Of a stretch of 64,000 bases of DNA, positions 36,075 to 45,277 are shown piece by piece. The position numbers and the translations under genes are program-made. Source of the stretch: Pseudomonas sp. Irchel 3E13. GTDB taxonomy: Bacteria; Pseudomonadota; Gammaproteobacteria; Pseudomonadales; Pseudomonadaceae. Numbering within the stretch: the stretch's first letter is position 1; every line of letters begins with the position of its first letter. The stretch spans positions 248,001 through 312,000 of the forward strand of contig NZ_FYDX01000006.1 in assembly GCF_900187455.1 (NCBI RefSeq). The letters run 5' to 3'. Under the pieces are notes generated by a model. The model made no database searches and was not told the DNA's origin. It saw only the letters and a program-made list of their open reading frames with translations.

Positions 36075-38446
36075 CAGTGGCTCTCTGCGTTGAGGCGGCT
36101 CCAGGCCGTTTCGGAGACGAGGCTCAAGCCGTCGCCCTCCGAGTTGTGGCCCAGCCAGACGTCGAAGAAGTTGAGGCGGCCAGGCGCGGTGATGGCCTGG
36201 CGCAGGGTGTCGGGGCAGAACGCGAGCAGGCGCGCGCGGCAGATGCTGATCGGGCCGAAGGGCTGTTCGTCCCAGACCGGCCCGCCGTTCAGCGGCACGT
36301 TGACCTGCGCCGCGCCGTGGCAGGCGTAGCGCTTGTCGAGGTAGGTCTGGATCATCGACAGCACGCCGTTGGAGAGGTACAGCACGGTGACGTTGCGCTG
36401 CGCGGCGTCGGCGGTGCTGGCCAGGCACATGGCCAGGCGTTGTTCGATGTCCGGCACCAATGCGCGGGCGCCGTCGCCGATGAACGCCAGCACATGCCGG
36501 CTGTTGTTCAGGGCGATGTAGGGCAGCGACATCAGCGCATCGCCCATCAGCGCGCGGCCATACCAGCCGGAGAACCCGGCGTCGGTGCGCGGCAGGTTGC
36601 GCATGGCCGAGATGCTGCAACGGCCGACGTCGTAGACGCCGGTGTAGCGGTAGCCGTCGCGCTCGATCATTTCGCCCAGCAGCAGGCCGAGCCGATGGAA
36701 GAAGAAGTTCGGCGTCATCGGCAGGGTTTCGACCTGATCGCTCGGCAGCGCCTCGCGGGTGCGCTGCAACCGCTGCAAGCGCTCGCGGCGCGCCTGCAAC
36801 AAGGGCGGCGGCACATTCAGGCGCGGCTCAAGGTAGTCCAGTACCGTCGCCAGCGGCAGTTCCAGCGCGACTTCGGTGAAAGGCGAAATGTGCTCGCGGC
36901 GGCGGTTGATCTGGACGATATGGAACAGGCGCTTGAGGCGGCCTTCGGAGTAGGGCGTGGCCGACTGGTCGATCTTGCTCTTGAGAAAGAACAACCAGGG
37001 TTTGCCTTCGTCGGCGTCCGGCTGTTCGAGGAAGGCGTGGATGCGCCGGCTGAAGCCGTACATCGACAGCGGGCCAAGGTAGTTGAGCACCGGTTCCTGG
37101 TCTTGATAGGCGCTCACGCTGCCCGGCGCGATGATGCTGTCGGCCAGTGCCACGCCGCTGCGCTTGGCCAGGGCCATGACGCGGTCGCGTTCCTGTTCGC
37201 TGAGCCGGCCGCATTGCCAGAGGATGCGCGACGGCTCGTGGTTGAGCACGTCCAGCACGCTGTCGAGGGCGGCGCGCTGGGTGTCGTCGAGTTCGCTGGC
37301 GGGGGCGGGTTGCGGCGGTGCCGGCTCTTCCGGGCCGGTTTCGACCCGCGACTCCAGCACCGCCTGGGTGGCGAACAGGAAGGTGGGCGCCGGCGCGGCG
37401 TCGAGCGCGGCGAAGGCGGACTCGACGCTGGCGCGGGATTCATCGGGGCGCCGGATAAACCGCTGCCACAGGCCGCGGGCGGCAATCACCTGGTGGCCGT
37501 CGTTGTCGCGATCGAGGCTGCCCTGAAAGGCGAACCACACCGACTCGGGCGAGTCGGCGCAGATCACCAGTCCCGGTGCACCGGCGCGCTTGAGGTTGGC
37601 CAGGGTGCCGCGCAGTTCGTCGAGCATGCCCGAGGTCATGACGATCACGTAGGCGCGGCGGTACAGCTGCCAGCCGGCCAGCGCACTGACCGCCAGGGCG
37701 TGTTCGTTGCTGGCGGTGTGGAAACCGCGGCCGCTGCCGCGCAACAGCGCGCCCATGGAATCGAGGAAACCCGCGACCATGGAGCCGGTGAAGAAGTGGC
37801 AGTCCCAGTGGTCGCCCCAGCGCGCGTCCATGCGCTGCTGTATGTCCCGCGCCAGCGCCACCGGCTCGCCGGACTGCAGCGTGGTGCGGGCCAGCAGGCG
37901 GTTGAAGTAGGCGTGTTCCAGATGATCGACGAACAGCCGCAGCAGGTCGGCGCGGCGCAAGGTTTGCGTCGGATGCGGCACCCGCACCAGGCGGTTGCCG
38001 CCGAGGCGCGGCAGCCAGTGTTGCAGGTGTTCTTCGTCACACAGCAGCAGCGCCGAGCTGGGAGAACGCTTGGCTTCGGGCTGGGCGTCGAGCAGTTCCA
38101 CCAGCGGGTCGCTGTCGGGTTGAGCGTGCAGGTGGCGGGTGTCGAACAGCACGTAGTCGCTTTCGCTGCTGGCAGTGGCCAGTGCCAGGCTGGCGTCGGC
38201 GGCGGTGTCGAACACCCTCAGGTCGAGGTACAGATCGTGGCCCTGGGCGTGTTCGCGCACATAGGCTTCGGCTTGCCCGGCCACCTGCCGGTACAGGCAC
38301 TGCGAATCGCTGTCCGGCCAGTGCTGGCTGTTAAGCGAAGTTTCATGGCCCAACCAGTGGTTGAGCCGGTCAAGCACTGCTTGCACATCCTCCTGCAGCG
38401 CGCGATTGCGGCTGATCAGGCAGATGCCGACGGTACGCGGCTTCAT
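36074..38446 (-). CDS. thiamine-diphosphate-dependent enzyme, PigD-like
   Basis: The 790-residue protein has an N-terminal domain of about 150 residues, then a pyrimidine-binding domain with 'FHTASNEHALAVSALAGWQL', whose Glu248 is in the place of the catalytic Glu of ThDP enzymes. The pyrophosphate-binding domain near the C-terminus has 'FIGDGARALVPDIEQ' (GDG at 657) and a later Asn (about 693), matching the GDG...N metal motif with a spacing slightly longer than usual. PigD, which this resembles in size and layout, adds an acetyl unit from pyruvate to an enal. A carboligation or decarboxylation step next to the reductase/aminotransferase is therefore likely. It is coupled to both neighbours by ATGA-type overlaps. 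Confidence 0.75.
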   Translation of the reverse strand: MKPRTVGICLISRNRALQEDVQAVLDRLNHWLGHETSLNSQHWPDSDSQCLYRQVAGQAEAYVREHAQGHDLYLDLRVFDTAADASLALATASSESDYVLFDTRHLHAQPDSDPLVELLDAQPEAKRSPSSALLLCDEEHLQHWLPRLGGNRLVRVPHPTQTLRRADLLRLFVDHLEHAYFNRLLARTTLQSGEPVALARDIQQRMDARWGDHWDCHFFTGSMVAGFLDSMGALLRGSGRGFHTASNEHALAVSALAGWQLYRRAYVIVMTSGMLDELRGTLANLKRAGAPGLVICADSPESVWFAFQGSLDRDNDGHQVIAARGLWQRFIRRPDESRASVESAFAALDAAPAPTFLFATQAVLESRVETGPEEPAPPQPAPASELDDTQRAALDSVLDVLNHEPSRILWQCGRLSEQERDRVMALAKRSGVALADSIIAPGSVSAYQDQEPVLNYLGPLSMYGFSRRIHAFLEQPDADEGKPWLFFLKSKIDQSATPYSEGRLKRLFHIVQINRRREHISPFTEVALELPLATVLDYLEPRLNVPPPLLQARRERLQRLQRTREALPSDQVETLPMTPNFFFHRLGLLLGEMIERDGYRYTGVYDVGRCSISAMRNLPRTDAGFSGWYGRALMGDALMSLPYIALNNSRHVLAFIGDGARALVPDIEQRLAMCLASTADAAQRNVTVLYLSNGVLSMIQTYLDKRYACHGAAQVNVPLNGGPVWDEQPFGPISICRARLLAFCPDTLRQAITAPGRLNFFDVWLGHNSEGDGLSLVSETAWSRLNAESH

Positions 38447-39723
38447 GCTTTGCCCTCGGTAACGATGGGGATCACGCCGGCAGTGGCGTGGCGTTCATTG
38501 ACCAGCAATGCTTCGGCACTGCCGGCGATGCTGTGGCGTACCCGCCAGGCCAGCAGCAGCGCCAGCAGCAGGCCGGTGCTGAGACAGGCGAGCATGCCGG
38601 CGTGGCCGAGGCGGTCCAGCAGCAGCCCGGCAGCCACGGGGGCGGCCAGGCGAGTGATGACGAACAGGCTCGATTGCAGGCCGTAGTCGCTGGCGGTGCG
38701 TTGACGCCGGCTGAAGAACAGCGTCAGGCCGAACATCAAGGCCGACACCGCGCCCATGCTCGCCGCCAGGCACAACGCGCTGGCGATCAGCCAGGCCGGG
38801 CCCAGCCGCAGCCACACGGTGACGGTCAGCAGCACCAGGGCGAGCAAGGCGGCGAGCAGGTACAGCAAGATCGCCCGCGCCGTGCCGAGCACGCTGAGCA
38901 GGCGGCCGCCGAGCAGGCTGAAGACAGCGCCGGTGGCACCGCCGGCGATGCCCACGACCCAGGCCACTTCCTGCATTGGCATGCCTTGGTCGAGCAGCAA
39001 CGGTTTCAGGTACAGCCAGGCGGCGCCGATGAACGGGAAGGCGGTCAGCAGCAGCCAGGTCCACTGGCGTGCCGCCGGCTGGCTGAAGAAGCTCATCCAG
39101 TCGGCGACAAAGCCGGACGGCGCGGCCTGCTCGGGTTCGATGGGTTGTGGCCGTCGACGCAGAACCAGCAGCGGCACCACGCCAATCACCAGTGCCACGC
39201 CCATGATCAGGAACGGCGCCTGCCAGCCCAGCCGGGCCTGAATCAACAGCATGGCGCCGCCACCGACGATCGCCCCGAGGAACAGCGCCGCCGAGCGAAT
39301 GCTGCCGGCGCGCAACTGCTCGCTGCGCGGCAGCCACTGCACCGCGAGGGCGTTGAGCGGGATGTCCATCCAGGTGGCGATGATGCTGATGGCGAAGGTC
39401 ATGACGAACAGCGGCATGCGCTGCTCGATCAGGTTCTGTCGACCGATCAGCCAGTACAGCACCAGCAGCGCCGCGCCGAGCAGCACCATCCAGTGGACCA
39501 GATGGCCCTTGCCCAGACGCACCCGTTGCACCGGCACGGCCAGCAGGAACTTGAACACCGCCGGCAACCCGGCGAGCTGGAACAGGCCGATTTCGGTGCC
39601 GCTCCAGCCGTACTGGCGCATGACCAGCGGCATGCCGAACATCAGGTAGATGCTGGGTACGGCCAGCACCAGGTTGAGCCAGCCGAACAGCAATTGCAGG
39701 CCGGCGATTCGCGTGCGGTCCAT
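38443..39723 (-). CDS. MFS transporter, RhtX/FptX-like
   Basis: The 426-residue protein has about twelve membrane helices. 'PSIYLMFGMPLVMRQYGWSG' near residue 25 and 'DIPLNALAVQWLP' near 120 recall the small-siderophore uptake permeases RhtX and FptX, which are related to AmpG. It may carry the metal-chelator complex across the inner membrane. The start at 39723 is 4 bases after the methyltransferase stop; the in-frame ATG at 39843 lies inside that gene. Transport direction is an inference. Confidence 0.85.
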   Translation of the reverse strand: MDRTRIAGLQLLFGWLNLVLAVPSIYLMFGMPLVMRQYGWSGTEIGLFQLAGLPAVFKFLLAVPVQRVRLGKGHLVHWMVLLGAALLVLYWLIGRQNLIEQRMPLFVMTFAISIIATWMDIPLNALAVQWLPRSEQLRAGSIRSAALFLGAIVGGGAMLLIQARLGWQAPFLIMGVALVIGVVPLLVLRRRPQPIEPEQAAPSGFVADWMSFFSQPAARQWTWLLLTAFPFIGAAWLYLKPLLLDQGMPMQEVAWVVGIAGGATGAVFSLLGGRLLSVLGTARAILLYLLAALLALVLLTVTVWLRLGPAWLIASALCLAASMGAVSALMFGLTLFFSRRQRTASDYGLQSSLFVITRLAAPVAAGLLLDRLGHAGMLACLSTGLLLALLLAWRVRHSIAGSAEALLVNERHATAGVIPIVTEGKA

Positions 39724-39727
39724 CGAG

Positions 39728-40789
39728 TTACCCCTGGGGTTTGCGAGCGATGACGGCGTTGACCGGGGTGACCGGGAAACGCAGTTCGTTGAGTTGTTGC
39801 ACGGCCCGAAAGCCGATGCCTTCGAGCGCACGCGCCAGTTCACCTTCGGCGAGTACGTGGCGGCCTTGCAGGCGCATGTGCAGGTAATAGGGCAGGACCT
39901 GCGCCGCGGCCTGGCGCTCGTCCGGCACTTCGGCCTGGCAGCACAGCAGCACGCCGCCGGGACGCAAGGCGGCGAAGAGGCGGTGCAGGGTGTCGGGCAG
40001 GTCGTGGACGAAATGCAGCACCGACGAACACCAGATGAGGTCGTAGCCGCTGCCGAAGTCGTCTTCGTTGAGGTCGCCGCCGATGGCTTTCAGGCGCTGG
40101 GCAAGGCCGGCGGCGGCGATGTTTTCGCGGGCCACTTCGGCGGCCAGCGGGTATTCGAAAACCACGCCTTCGACGGCGGGCAGGCGCTCGGCGAGGGCGA
40201 TCGCCACCAGGCCAGGGCCGCCGCCGAGGTCCAGCAGCCGTTCCAGCCGATGGACTTCAGGCAGGCTTTCGACCAGCGCGCAGGCCACGTCGCGGGTGAC
40301 GGCGCGTTGTTCCTGGGCGATCTGCAGGCGGGCGGCGTCGGCCCAGCCCTTGGCGATCGCCGCGGAAGCCATTGGCGCGCGCGGCACGCCGTTGCGCAGG
40401 TAGTCGCCGAGCTGGGCGCCGGTCTGGCGCATGACCCGGTGGCGAAACAGCAGGGCATCGCCGCAATAGGCGCTGGCCTCGGCGCGCAGGTACAGGTCGG
40501 CCAGCGGCAGGTTGTGGTAACGCGGTGGTTGCTGGCGGTCGCGTTCGAGCAGGCCCAGGCTCCACAGCAGTTCGAGAAAGTAGCCGGTACTGGCGGCGTC
40601 CAGCTCGAGGGTGTCGGCCAGCGCGGACGCGCTGACAGGCTCGCCCAGATGGTCGAACAGCGCGCATTCCAGCGCGACCTGCAAGGCATCGGCGCCGAGC
40701 CCGGCGAGTTGCAGATCCCAGCACGACTGCAGGGGATGGGCGCTGTTCAGATCCTGGTGAGGCTGATCGAGGTTGGCACGTTGAGGCAC
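39728..40789 (-). CDS. SAM-dependent O-methyltransferase-like protein
   Basis: The 353-residue protein has the two parts of COMT-type methyltransferases: an N-terminal winged-helix dimer domain ('ALECALFDHLGEPVSASALAD') and a C-terminal Rossmann domain with 'LLDLGGGPGLVAIALAE' (SAM loop) and 'YDLIWCSSVLHFVHDLPD'. A GTG start at 40789 has AGGGAG upstream; I prefer it to the ATG at 40831. It is the first gene of the long minus-strand operon and lies next to the Fur box. In the pathway it would methylate an O, N or S of the product. Confidence 0.88.
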   Translation of the reverse strand: MPQRANLDQPHQDLNSAHPLQSCWDLQLAGLGADALQVALECALFDHLGEPVSASALADTLELDAASTGYFLELLWSLGLLERDRQQPPRYHNLPLADLYLRAEASAYCGDALLFRHRVMRQTGAQLGDYLRNGVPRAPMASAAIAKGWADAARLQIAQEQRAVTRDVACALVESLPEVHRLERLLDLGGGPGLVAIALAERLPAVEGVVFEYPLAAEVARENIAAAGLAQRLKAIGGDLNEDDFGSGYDLIWCSSVLHFVHDLPDTLHRLFAALRPGGVLLCCQAEVPDERQAAAQVLPYYLHMRLQGRHVLAEGELARALEGIGFRAVQQLNELRFPVTPVNAVIARKPQG

Positions 40790-40865
40790 GGTAACTCCCT
40801 GTACTTGGCCACCTTGTTCATAACGAAACAAGCCGTGGCCGAATCACTGAAAAAGGTGATATATA

Positions 40866-40884
40866 TTAAATGAGAATCATTAAT
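40866..40884. promoter_or_regulatory. Fur box between the metallophore operon and the AraC regulator gene
   Basis: The 19-mer matches 13 positions of GATAATGATAATCATTATC, including the core ATGAGAATCATT. It sits in the 161-bp divergent gap, about 80 bases from each start codon, so Fur with iron could repress both directions. Confidence 0.75.
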
Positions 40885-40950
40885 GTTAAGTATGCGAGCC
40901 GGAGCCGTTCCTATGCGAAGCGCCGCTCGCATGGCCGCAGGGATGTCGTC

Positions 40951-41913
40951 ATGAGCACAATGAAAGGGAGTTGCCGTCTCGGCCTGGATCACCCCAGGCA
41001 CCGTTCGGTGCAAGCGGACGGACGCTTGCGCATGCAACTGTCCGAGGACCTCGGCCAGTGCTATTCGGAGCTATTGCAGCTCGAACAGGGCTTGTCGCTG
41101 GGGCGTTTGCACTATCACCCCGTGCGGACCCTGATCGAAGAAACCTGCGGCCCGCATGACGGCCATGTGATGGTGGTGACCATCGGCCTGCAGGGGAAAT
41201 CCGGTTTTCTCGGCCAGGACGGCAGCAACCTGGCCTTCGACGCCGGCCACACGACCATCACCGCGTTCCGCGCCACGCCTGGCGAGCGCCGCTATCAAGC
41301 CCACGAGACCGCCTCGCAACTGCGTGTGGTGATCGATCAGCCGACCCTCTGCAAGTACGTCGGCGAGGAACGCGCCGCGCAGGTGCTGGGCAGCGGCCGC
41401 TTGAACCGGCTCGATTACCGCGCCAGTTCCAAGGCTGCACAGGCCCATGCCGCGGCGTTGGTGCGCTACCTGCAACCCGGTGTGCTCAACCCGTCCAACC
41501 GGCTGGACTTGCACATCCATACCCTCAGCCTGCTGTCGGAGCAGTTCAACCTGCTGGCGCCGCAGGACAGCACTGCGTCGCCGCTGGGCACCAGTGACAT
41601 TGAGCGCATTGAGCGGGCCCGCAATCTCCTCTGCGAGCAACTACACACGCCGCTGACGGTGGAGTACCTCGCCACTGCTGTCGGCATGAACGAACACAAG
41701 CTCAAGGAAGGCTTCCGCTACCTCTTCGACACCACGCCCGCGCGCATGCTGCTCGACTTGCGCATGCGCAAGGCCATGACCTTGCTCGAGTCCGGTCAGC
41801 AGGTCGCCCAGGCGGCGTGGCAGGTCGGGTACAAATATCCGAACAATTTCACCGTGGCATTCACCCGCTATTTCGGGCGCGCGCCCAAGTCGATTTTCGG
41901 CAAGAAACGCTGA
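40951..41913 (+). CDS. AraC-family transcriptional regulator
   Basis: The 320-residue protein has a C-terminal pair of helix-turn-helix motifs: 'TVEYLATAVGMNEHKLKEGF' near residue 225 and 'VAQAAWQVGYKYPNNFTVAF' near 280. The N-terminal 200 residues form the effector-sensing domain. The layout is that of PchR and other siderophore-responsive activators, which bind the iron-siderophore complex and switch on receptor and biosynthesis genes. It is divergent from the biosynthetic operon and directly upstream of the receptor. ATG 40951 follows AGGGA; ATG 40960 is possible. Confidence 0.92.
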   Translation: MSTMKGSCRLGLDHPRHRSVQADGRLRMQLSEDLGQCYSELLQLEQGLSLGRLHYHPVRTLIEETCGPHDGHVMVVTIGLQGKSGFLGQDGSNLAFDAGHTTITAFRATPGERRYQAHETASQLRVVIDQPTLCKYVGEERAAQVLGSGRLNRLDYRASSKAAQAHAAALVRYLQPGVLNPSNRLDLHIHTLSLLSEQFNLLAPQDSTASPLGTSDIERIERARNLLCEQLHTPLTVEYLATAVGMNEHKLKEGFRYLFDTTPARMLLDLRMRKAMTLLESGQQVAQAAWQVGYKYPNNFTVAFTRYFGRAPKSIFGKKR

Positions 41914-41979
41914 GCTTCCCTCCGGGAGCGGACCTCTCTGCTCCCTGCCTGCCCGCATAGAAATTTCTGTTTTCCGCAT

Positions 41980-42000
41980 ATGAATCTAAACGAGATTCAT
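41980..42000. promoter_or_regulatory. inverted repeat / Fur-like site at the receptor promoter
   Basis: ATGAATCT-AAACG-AGATTCAT is a perfect 8-bp inverted repeat with a 5-base spacer. Its right half with flanking bases also resembles a Fur box (11 of 19). A possible -10 (TAGTAT, 42014-42019) lies downstream, which puts the repeat over the -35 region of the receptor gene. Fur or the AraC regulator could bind here. Confidence 0.6.
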
Positions 42001-42079
42001 TTGCTTTTGTCGGTAGTATCACCTCGCCGCCGCAGAGTGGCCATGTATCTGCCATCTACCGACAACGACAGGTTTTGCC

Positions 42080-45000
42080 ATGCTCTCGCCCCTTTCCACG
42101 CCTTCGTCCCTGCCACTCAAGCCGCTGGTCTGGTCGATCACCCTGGCGCTCTCCGGCGCCGCTGCATTTGCTGAAGAACAGGCGTCGACGCCGAATATGG
42201 GGCCGCTGGAAATTGAGCTGCCTGCCGGTTATGAGGAAGCGATGAGCACGCCGGGGACTTCGCAGCGCGGATTGCAGGTGCTTGAAGCGCAGGAAGTGAA
42301 GGGCGAGTGGGAAGACCGCGATGAGAAGGGGCAGAGCGACGTTTACCGCAAGGATGTTTCCAATGTCTATGTCGGCAAGGAGGAACTGGAGCGCTACAAG
42401 GGCACTTCAGTGTCTGACGTGTTCAGCGGCCTGAACGGCGTCTACAGCGGCGATGCGCGCAACAGCGGGGCGCTGGACCCGAACATCCGCGGCATCCAGG
42501 GCGAAGGACGGATTCCGGTGACGGTGGACGGCACCGAGCAGGCGATGTCGGTGTGGCAGGGCTCGGGCGGCATTTCCAACCGCAACTACGTCGACCCCAA
42601 CATGATCGGCAGCATCTCGGTGGAGAAGGGCCCGTCCGTTACCGACGGGGTCAAGACCGGCATCGGCGGCTCGGTCCAGATCAAGACGCTGGATGTCGAC
42701 GATATCGTCAAGGCCGGGCAGCCCTGGGGTATCGAGATCAAGACCGAGACGGCGACCAACTCGGTGTCGCCGGACGAGTCGGGGATCAATCAGTTCGGCA
42801 AGGATTATCGTGACGTACCGGGTGCCACCGCAGGCTACGACGGAACCGTAGGCTTCGCGCTGCCCAATGGTGGCCGCATGACGCCGCGCAAGGGCTCGGG
42901 CGGCACCGATTTCGACTTCGAAGACAATGCTTTTCGTATCGCCGCCGGTACCCGTCAGGAAGATTTCGACCTGTTGGCGGCGTACAGCTACCGCCGCAAG
43001 GGCAACTACTACAGCGGCAAAGGCGGCAGCCAGCGCTACGAGACGGAAGACTGGCTGGACAAGGCCAAGGCGGAGAGCCAGCAGAGTGTGCCGGGAGCCG
43101 GGACGTCCTATGTGGCTCAACTGTTCCAGCCGGGCTATGAAGTCACCAACACATCGAGTGACGTGCGTACCACGTTGCTCAAGGGCACCTGGTACCTGCC
43201 TGACCAGCAGAGCCTGAAGTTGTCCTACATGCACACCGATATGGAGTTTGGTGAGAGTTCGCCCTACGTGATCAGCCTCACCACGTATACCGGGCTCGAT
43301 GGCAACCAGAATGTCGGAATCCAGTATCCCTACGCGAAGGTCAAGCAGGACACCTGGTCGCTGAACTACGAATGGAATCCCGAAGACAGCGCCCTGATCA
43401 ATCTCAAGGCCGGTCTCTGGATGACCAGCAACGACAGCGATCGTTACCAGACAGGCGAGTCCATCTATGGCGTCGGCGCGACGGGCCAGGATATCGACCG
43501 AAACTGGAACAACTATGTGTTGTGCCAATACCGTAATGACCCCACGGCCTGTGCTCAGGCGCCCACCCAGCCGGTCCGGCTGGACAACAGCGATGGCCGC
43601 TTCACCCTCATTCCCAAGTCGCTTCAGGTTTCCAACCATGAGCGTTGGGGCGTGAACCTGAGCAACCGGATGGAACTGAGCGACACCCTCAACCTCACGC
43701 TTTCCAGCGACTTCAGCCATGAAAAGCTGGACGAGCGCTACGGCGCCGCCAACGCGACAGTCAATGAGATCGTCTGGGCCACCCAGCATTTCGGGCCGCG
43801 CAGTGGCAACCGGCAGCAGTACAACTTCAGCTTCAACAACGAATGGACGGTCATGCCCTGGCTGGTTATCAACGCGGGAGCCAGGTACAGCGACTACAAC
43901 TCGTTTGATGAAGGCTTGGCCAAGCACCGTGAGAACCGCGACAGCGACTGGGCTGCGGGTTCAACCACAACGGGCACCCGCTTCGGTTATCGACGCCTGA
44001 TGAGCGATGAGGAAGCCACGGCACTCGAGCAGAGTGTGCGAGCAGAGTACGAGTCCTGGGGCTTCACACCAGAAGAAATCGAGCAGGAAATGCTGACGGC
44101 CATGGATAACTACCAGGTCAATGGCGTGTATTACACCGCCAGGAACAGTGAGAGTTTTGTCGCCGCGTACGACGGTTTCAAGATTGATCGTTCCACCAAC
44201 CAGTTCCTCAACGGCACCATCGACCTGAACGAGACGGTGGCCAACGCCCAAGGCACCACGGGCACCGTCAATCGCTATATCCAGCCGGAACAGATCTCGA
44301 CCGTTACCGTACCGCCCACGGAGGGAGAGTTGTGGGCCAAACCTGACAAGCGCCGTGATCACGCCTGGACGCCGATGCTGGGGGCAACCTTCCTGCTGAC
44401 TGAAAATGCCCGGGTATATGTGCGCTACAGCGAACTGGTGCGGTTCCCCACGTTGTACGAAGACACTCAGGCCGGTACGACGTTTGGTCGTAGTTCCACC
44501 GGCAGCATGAATCCCGAGCATGCGTATAACTGGGAAGTTGGTTATGTCCACGACCTGCGCAGTTTCGTCCCGGACTGGCGTCATGCCGATTTCCGGATCA
44601 ATTACTACGAGAATGAAATTCACGACTATATCGACCGCGACCAGATGTACAACATCGTGCAGTTCGATAAAAAAACTTACTCGGGTATTGAGTTGCAAAC
44701 CCGTACTGATACGGGGCGTTATTTCACTAACTTCTCCGTCAGCTACCGGTTGGAGCAGAAACTATGTGACAAGGACTATGCCGCCACGCTCGATCCTATC
44801 TACAACAACGCAATCGACAGTTGCGTCACTGGCGGGTTTCCTTCCACCTTTGCCCGCACCAGCCTGCAACCCAAATACTCCATCAACCTCGACAGCGGTA
44901 TGCGCCTGCTCGATGAGAAGCTCGAAGTGGGCGGGCGGATGGTCTACCACAGCAGCGCCGAAAACGAAGAAGAAGCCAAGTGGATCGCCAGCGGCGTGAC

Positions 45001-45205
45001 GGGCGCTGAAGCATTCGGGCGACCTTATCGCTGGCACCCAATCTGGGTATTCGATGCCTATGCAAGTTATCAGGTAACCGAGAACCTGGATGTCGATGTC
45101 GGCGTCAACAACATCACCAACCGTTATTACATCGATCCCTTGGCCAGGGCCATGTTGCCGGCACCCGGCCGCACGATGAAGTTGGCACTAACCGCGCGAT
45201 TCTGA
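42080..45205 (+). CDS. large TonB-dependent outer-membrane receptor (HphR/HasR-like)
   Basis: The 1041-residue precursor has a signal peptide ending at about residue 31 (AAAFA), about 70 residues of acidic linker, a plug domain from 'VYVGKEELERYKGTSVSDVF' to about 210 ('IGSISVEKGPSVTDGVKTGI'), and a 22-strand barrel ending in Phe ('KLALTARF'). The conserved 'RFPTLYED...MNPEHAYNWEVGY' segment is the counterpart of the FRAP/NPxL region of heme receptors. There is no N-terminal signalling domain. Large receptors of this kind next to Slam genes take up heme from hemophilin-type proteins. In this context a metal-chelator complex is the other candidate ligand. Confidence 0.9.
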   Translation: MLSPLSTPSSLPLKPLVWSITLALSGAAAFAEEQASTPNMGPLEIELPAGYEEAMSTPGTSQRGLQVLEAQEVKGEWEDRDEKGQSDVYRKDVSNVYVGKEELERYKGTSVSDVFSGLNGVYSGDARNSGALDPNIRGIQGEGRIPVTVDGTEQAMSVWQGSGGISNRNYVDPNMIGSISVEKGPSVTDGVKTGIGGSVQIKTLDVDDIVKAGQPWGIEIKTETATNSVSPDESGINQFGKDYRDVPGATAGYDGTVGFALPNGGRMTPRKGSGGTDFDFEDNAFRIAAGTRQEDFDLLAAYSYRRKGNYYSGKGGSQRYETEDWLDKAKAESQQSVPGAGTSYVAQLFQPGYEVTNTSSDVRTTLLKGTWYLPDQQSLKLSYMHTDMEFGESSPYVISLTTYTGLDGNQNVGIQYPYAKVKQDTWSLNYEWNPEDSALINLKAGLWMTSNDSDRYQTGESIYGVGATGQDIDRNWNNYVLCQYRNDPTACAQAPTQPVRLDNSDGRFTLIPKSLQVSNHERWGVNLSNRMELSDTLNLTLSSDFSHEKLDERYGAANATVNEIVWATQHFGPRSGNRQQYNFSFNNEWTVMPWLVINAGARYSDYNSFDEGLAKHRENRDSDWAAGSTTTGTRFGYRRLMSDEEATALEQSVRAEYESWGFTPEEIEQEMLTAMDNYQVNGVYYTARNSESFVAAYDGFKIDRSTNQFLNGTIDLNETVANAQGTTGTVNRYIQPEQISTVTVPPTEGELWAKPDKRRDHAWTPMLGATFLLTENARVYVRYSELVRFPTLYEDTQAGTTFGRSSTGSMNPEHAYNWEVGYVHDLRSFVPDWRHADFRINYYENEIHDYIDRDQMYNIVQFDKKTYSGIELQTRTDTGRYFTNFSVSYRLEQKLCDKDYAATLDPIYNNAIDSCVTGGFPSTFARTSLQPKYSINLDSGMRLLDEKLEVGGRMVYHSSAENEEEAKWIASGVTGAEAFGRPYRWHPIWVFDAYASYQVTENLDVDVGVNNITNRYYIDPLARAMLPAPGRTMKLALTARF

Positions 45206-45277
45206 ATAAGAGCATCCCTGAATTTTTTGCTGTTTTTTATTAAAAACAGTGGCCTTTCAATTATCCAAGGAGGTTTC

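Noticed and set aside
33555..36620. 1021-residue version of the reductase/aminotransferase
   Set aside because: The extra N-terminus lies inside the ThDP gene and is Arg/Pro/His-rich noise; ATG 36074 overlaps the upstream stop and begins the real domain.
36077..38686. 869-residue plus-strand frame across the ThDP enzyme and MFS genes
   Set aside because: It lies on the opposite strand from an ATGA-coupled operon, and its composition is that of a GC-skewed shadow.
24493..40789. Prodigiosin or tambjamine cluster
   Set aside because: PigD- and PigE-like genes are present, but there are no bipyrrole (pigA, B, C, F, G, H, I, J) genes, and the sulfur-carrier module points elsewhere.
24493..40789. 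Thioquinolobactin cluster
   Set aside because: The sulfur module fits, but the tryptophan-kynurenine genes needed for the quinoline ring are absent.
45230..45249. Terminator between the TonB receptor and its downstream gene
   Set aside because: CTGTTTTT/AAAAACAG is AT-only and lacks a following T-run; it could at most tune expression.
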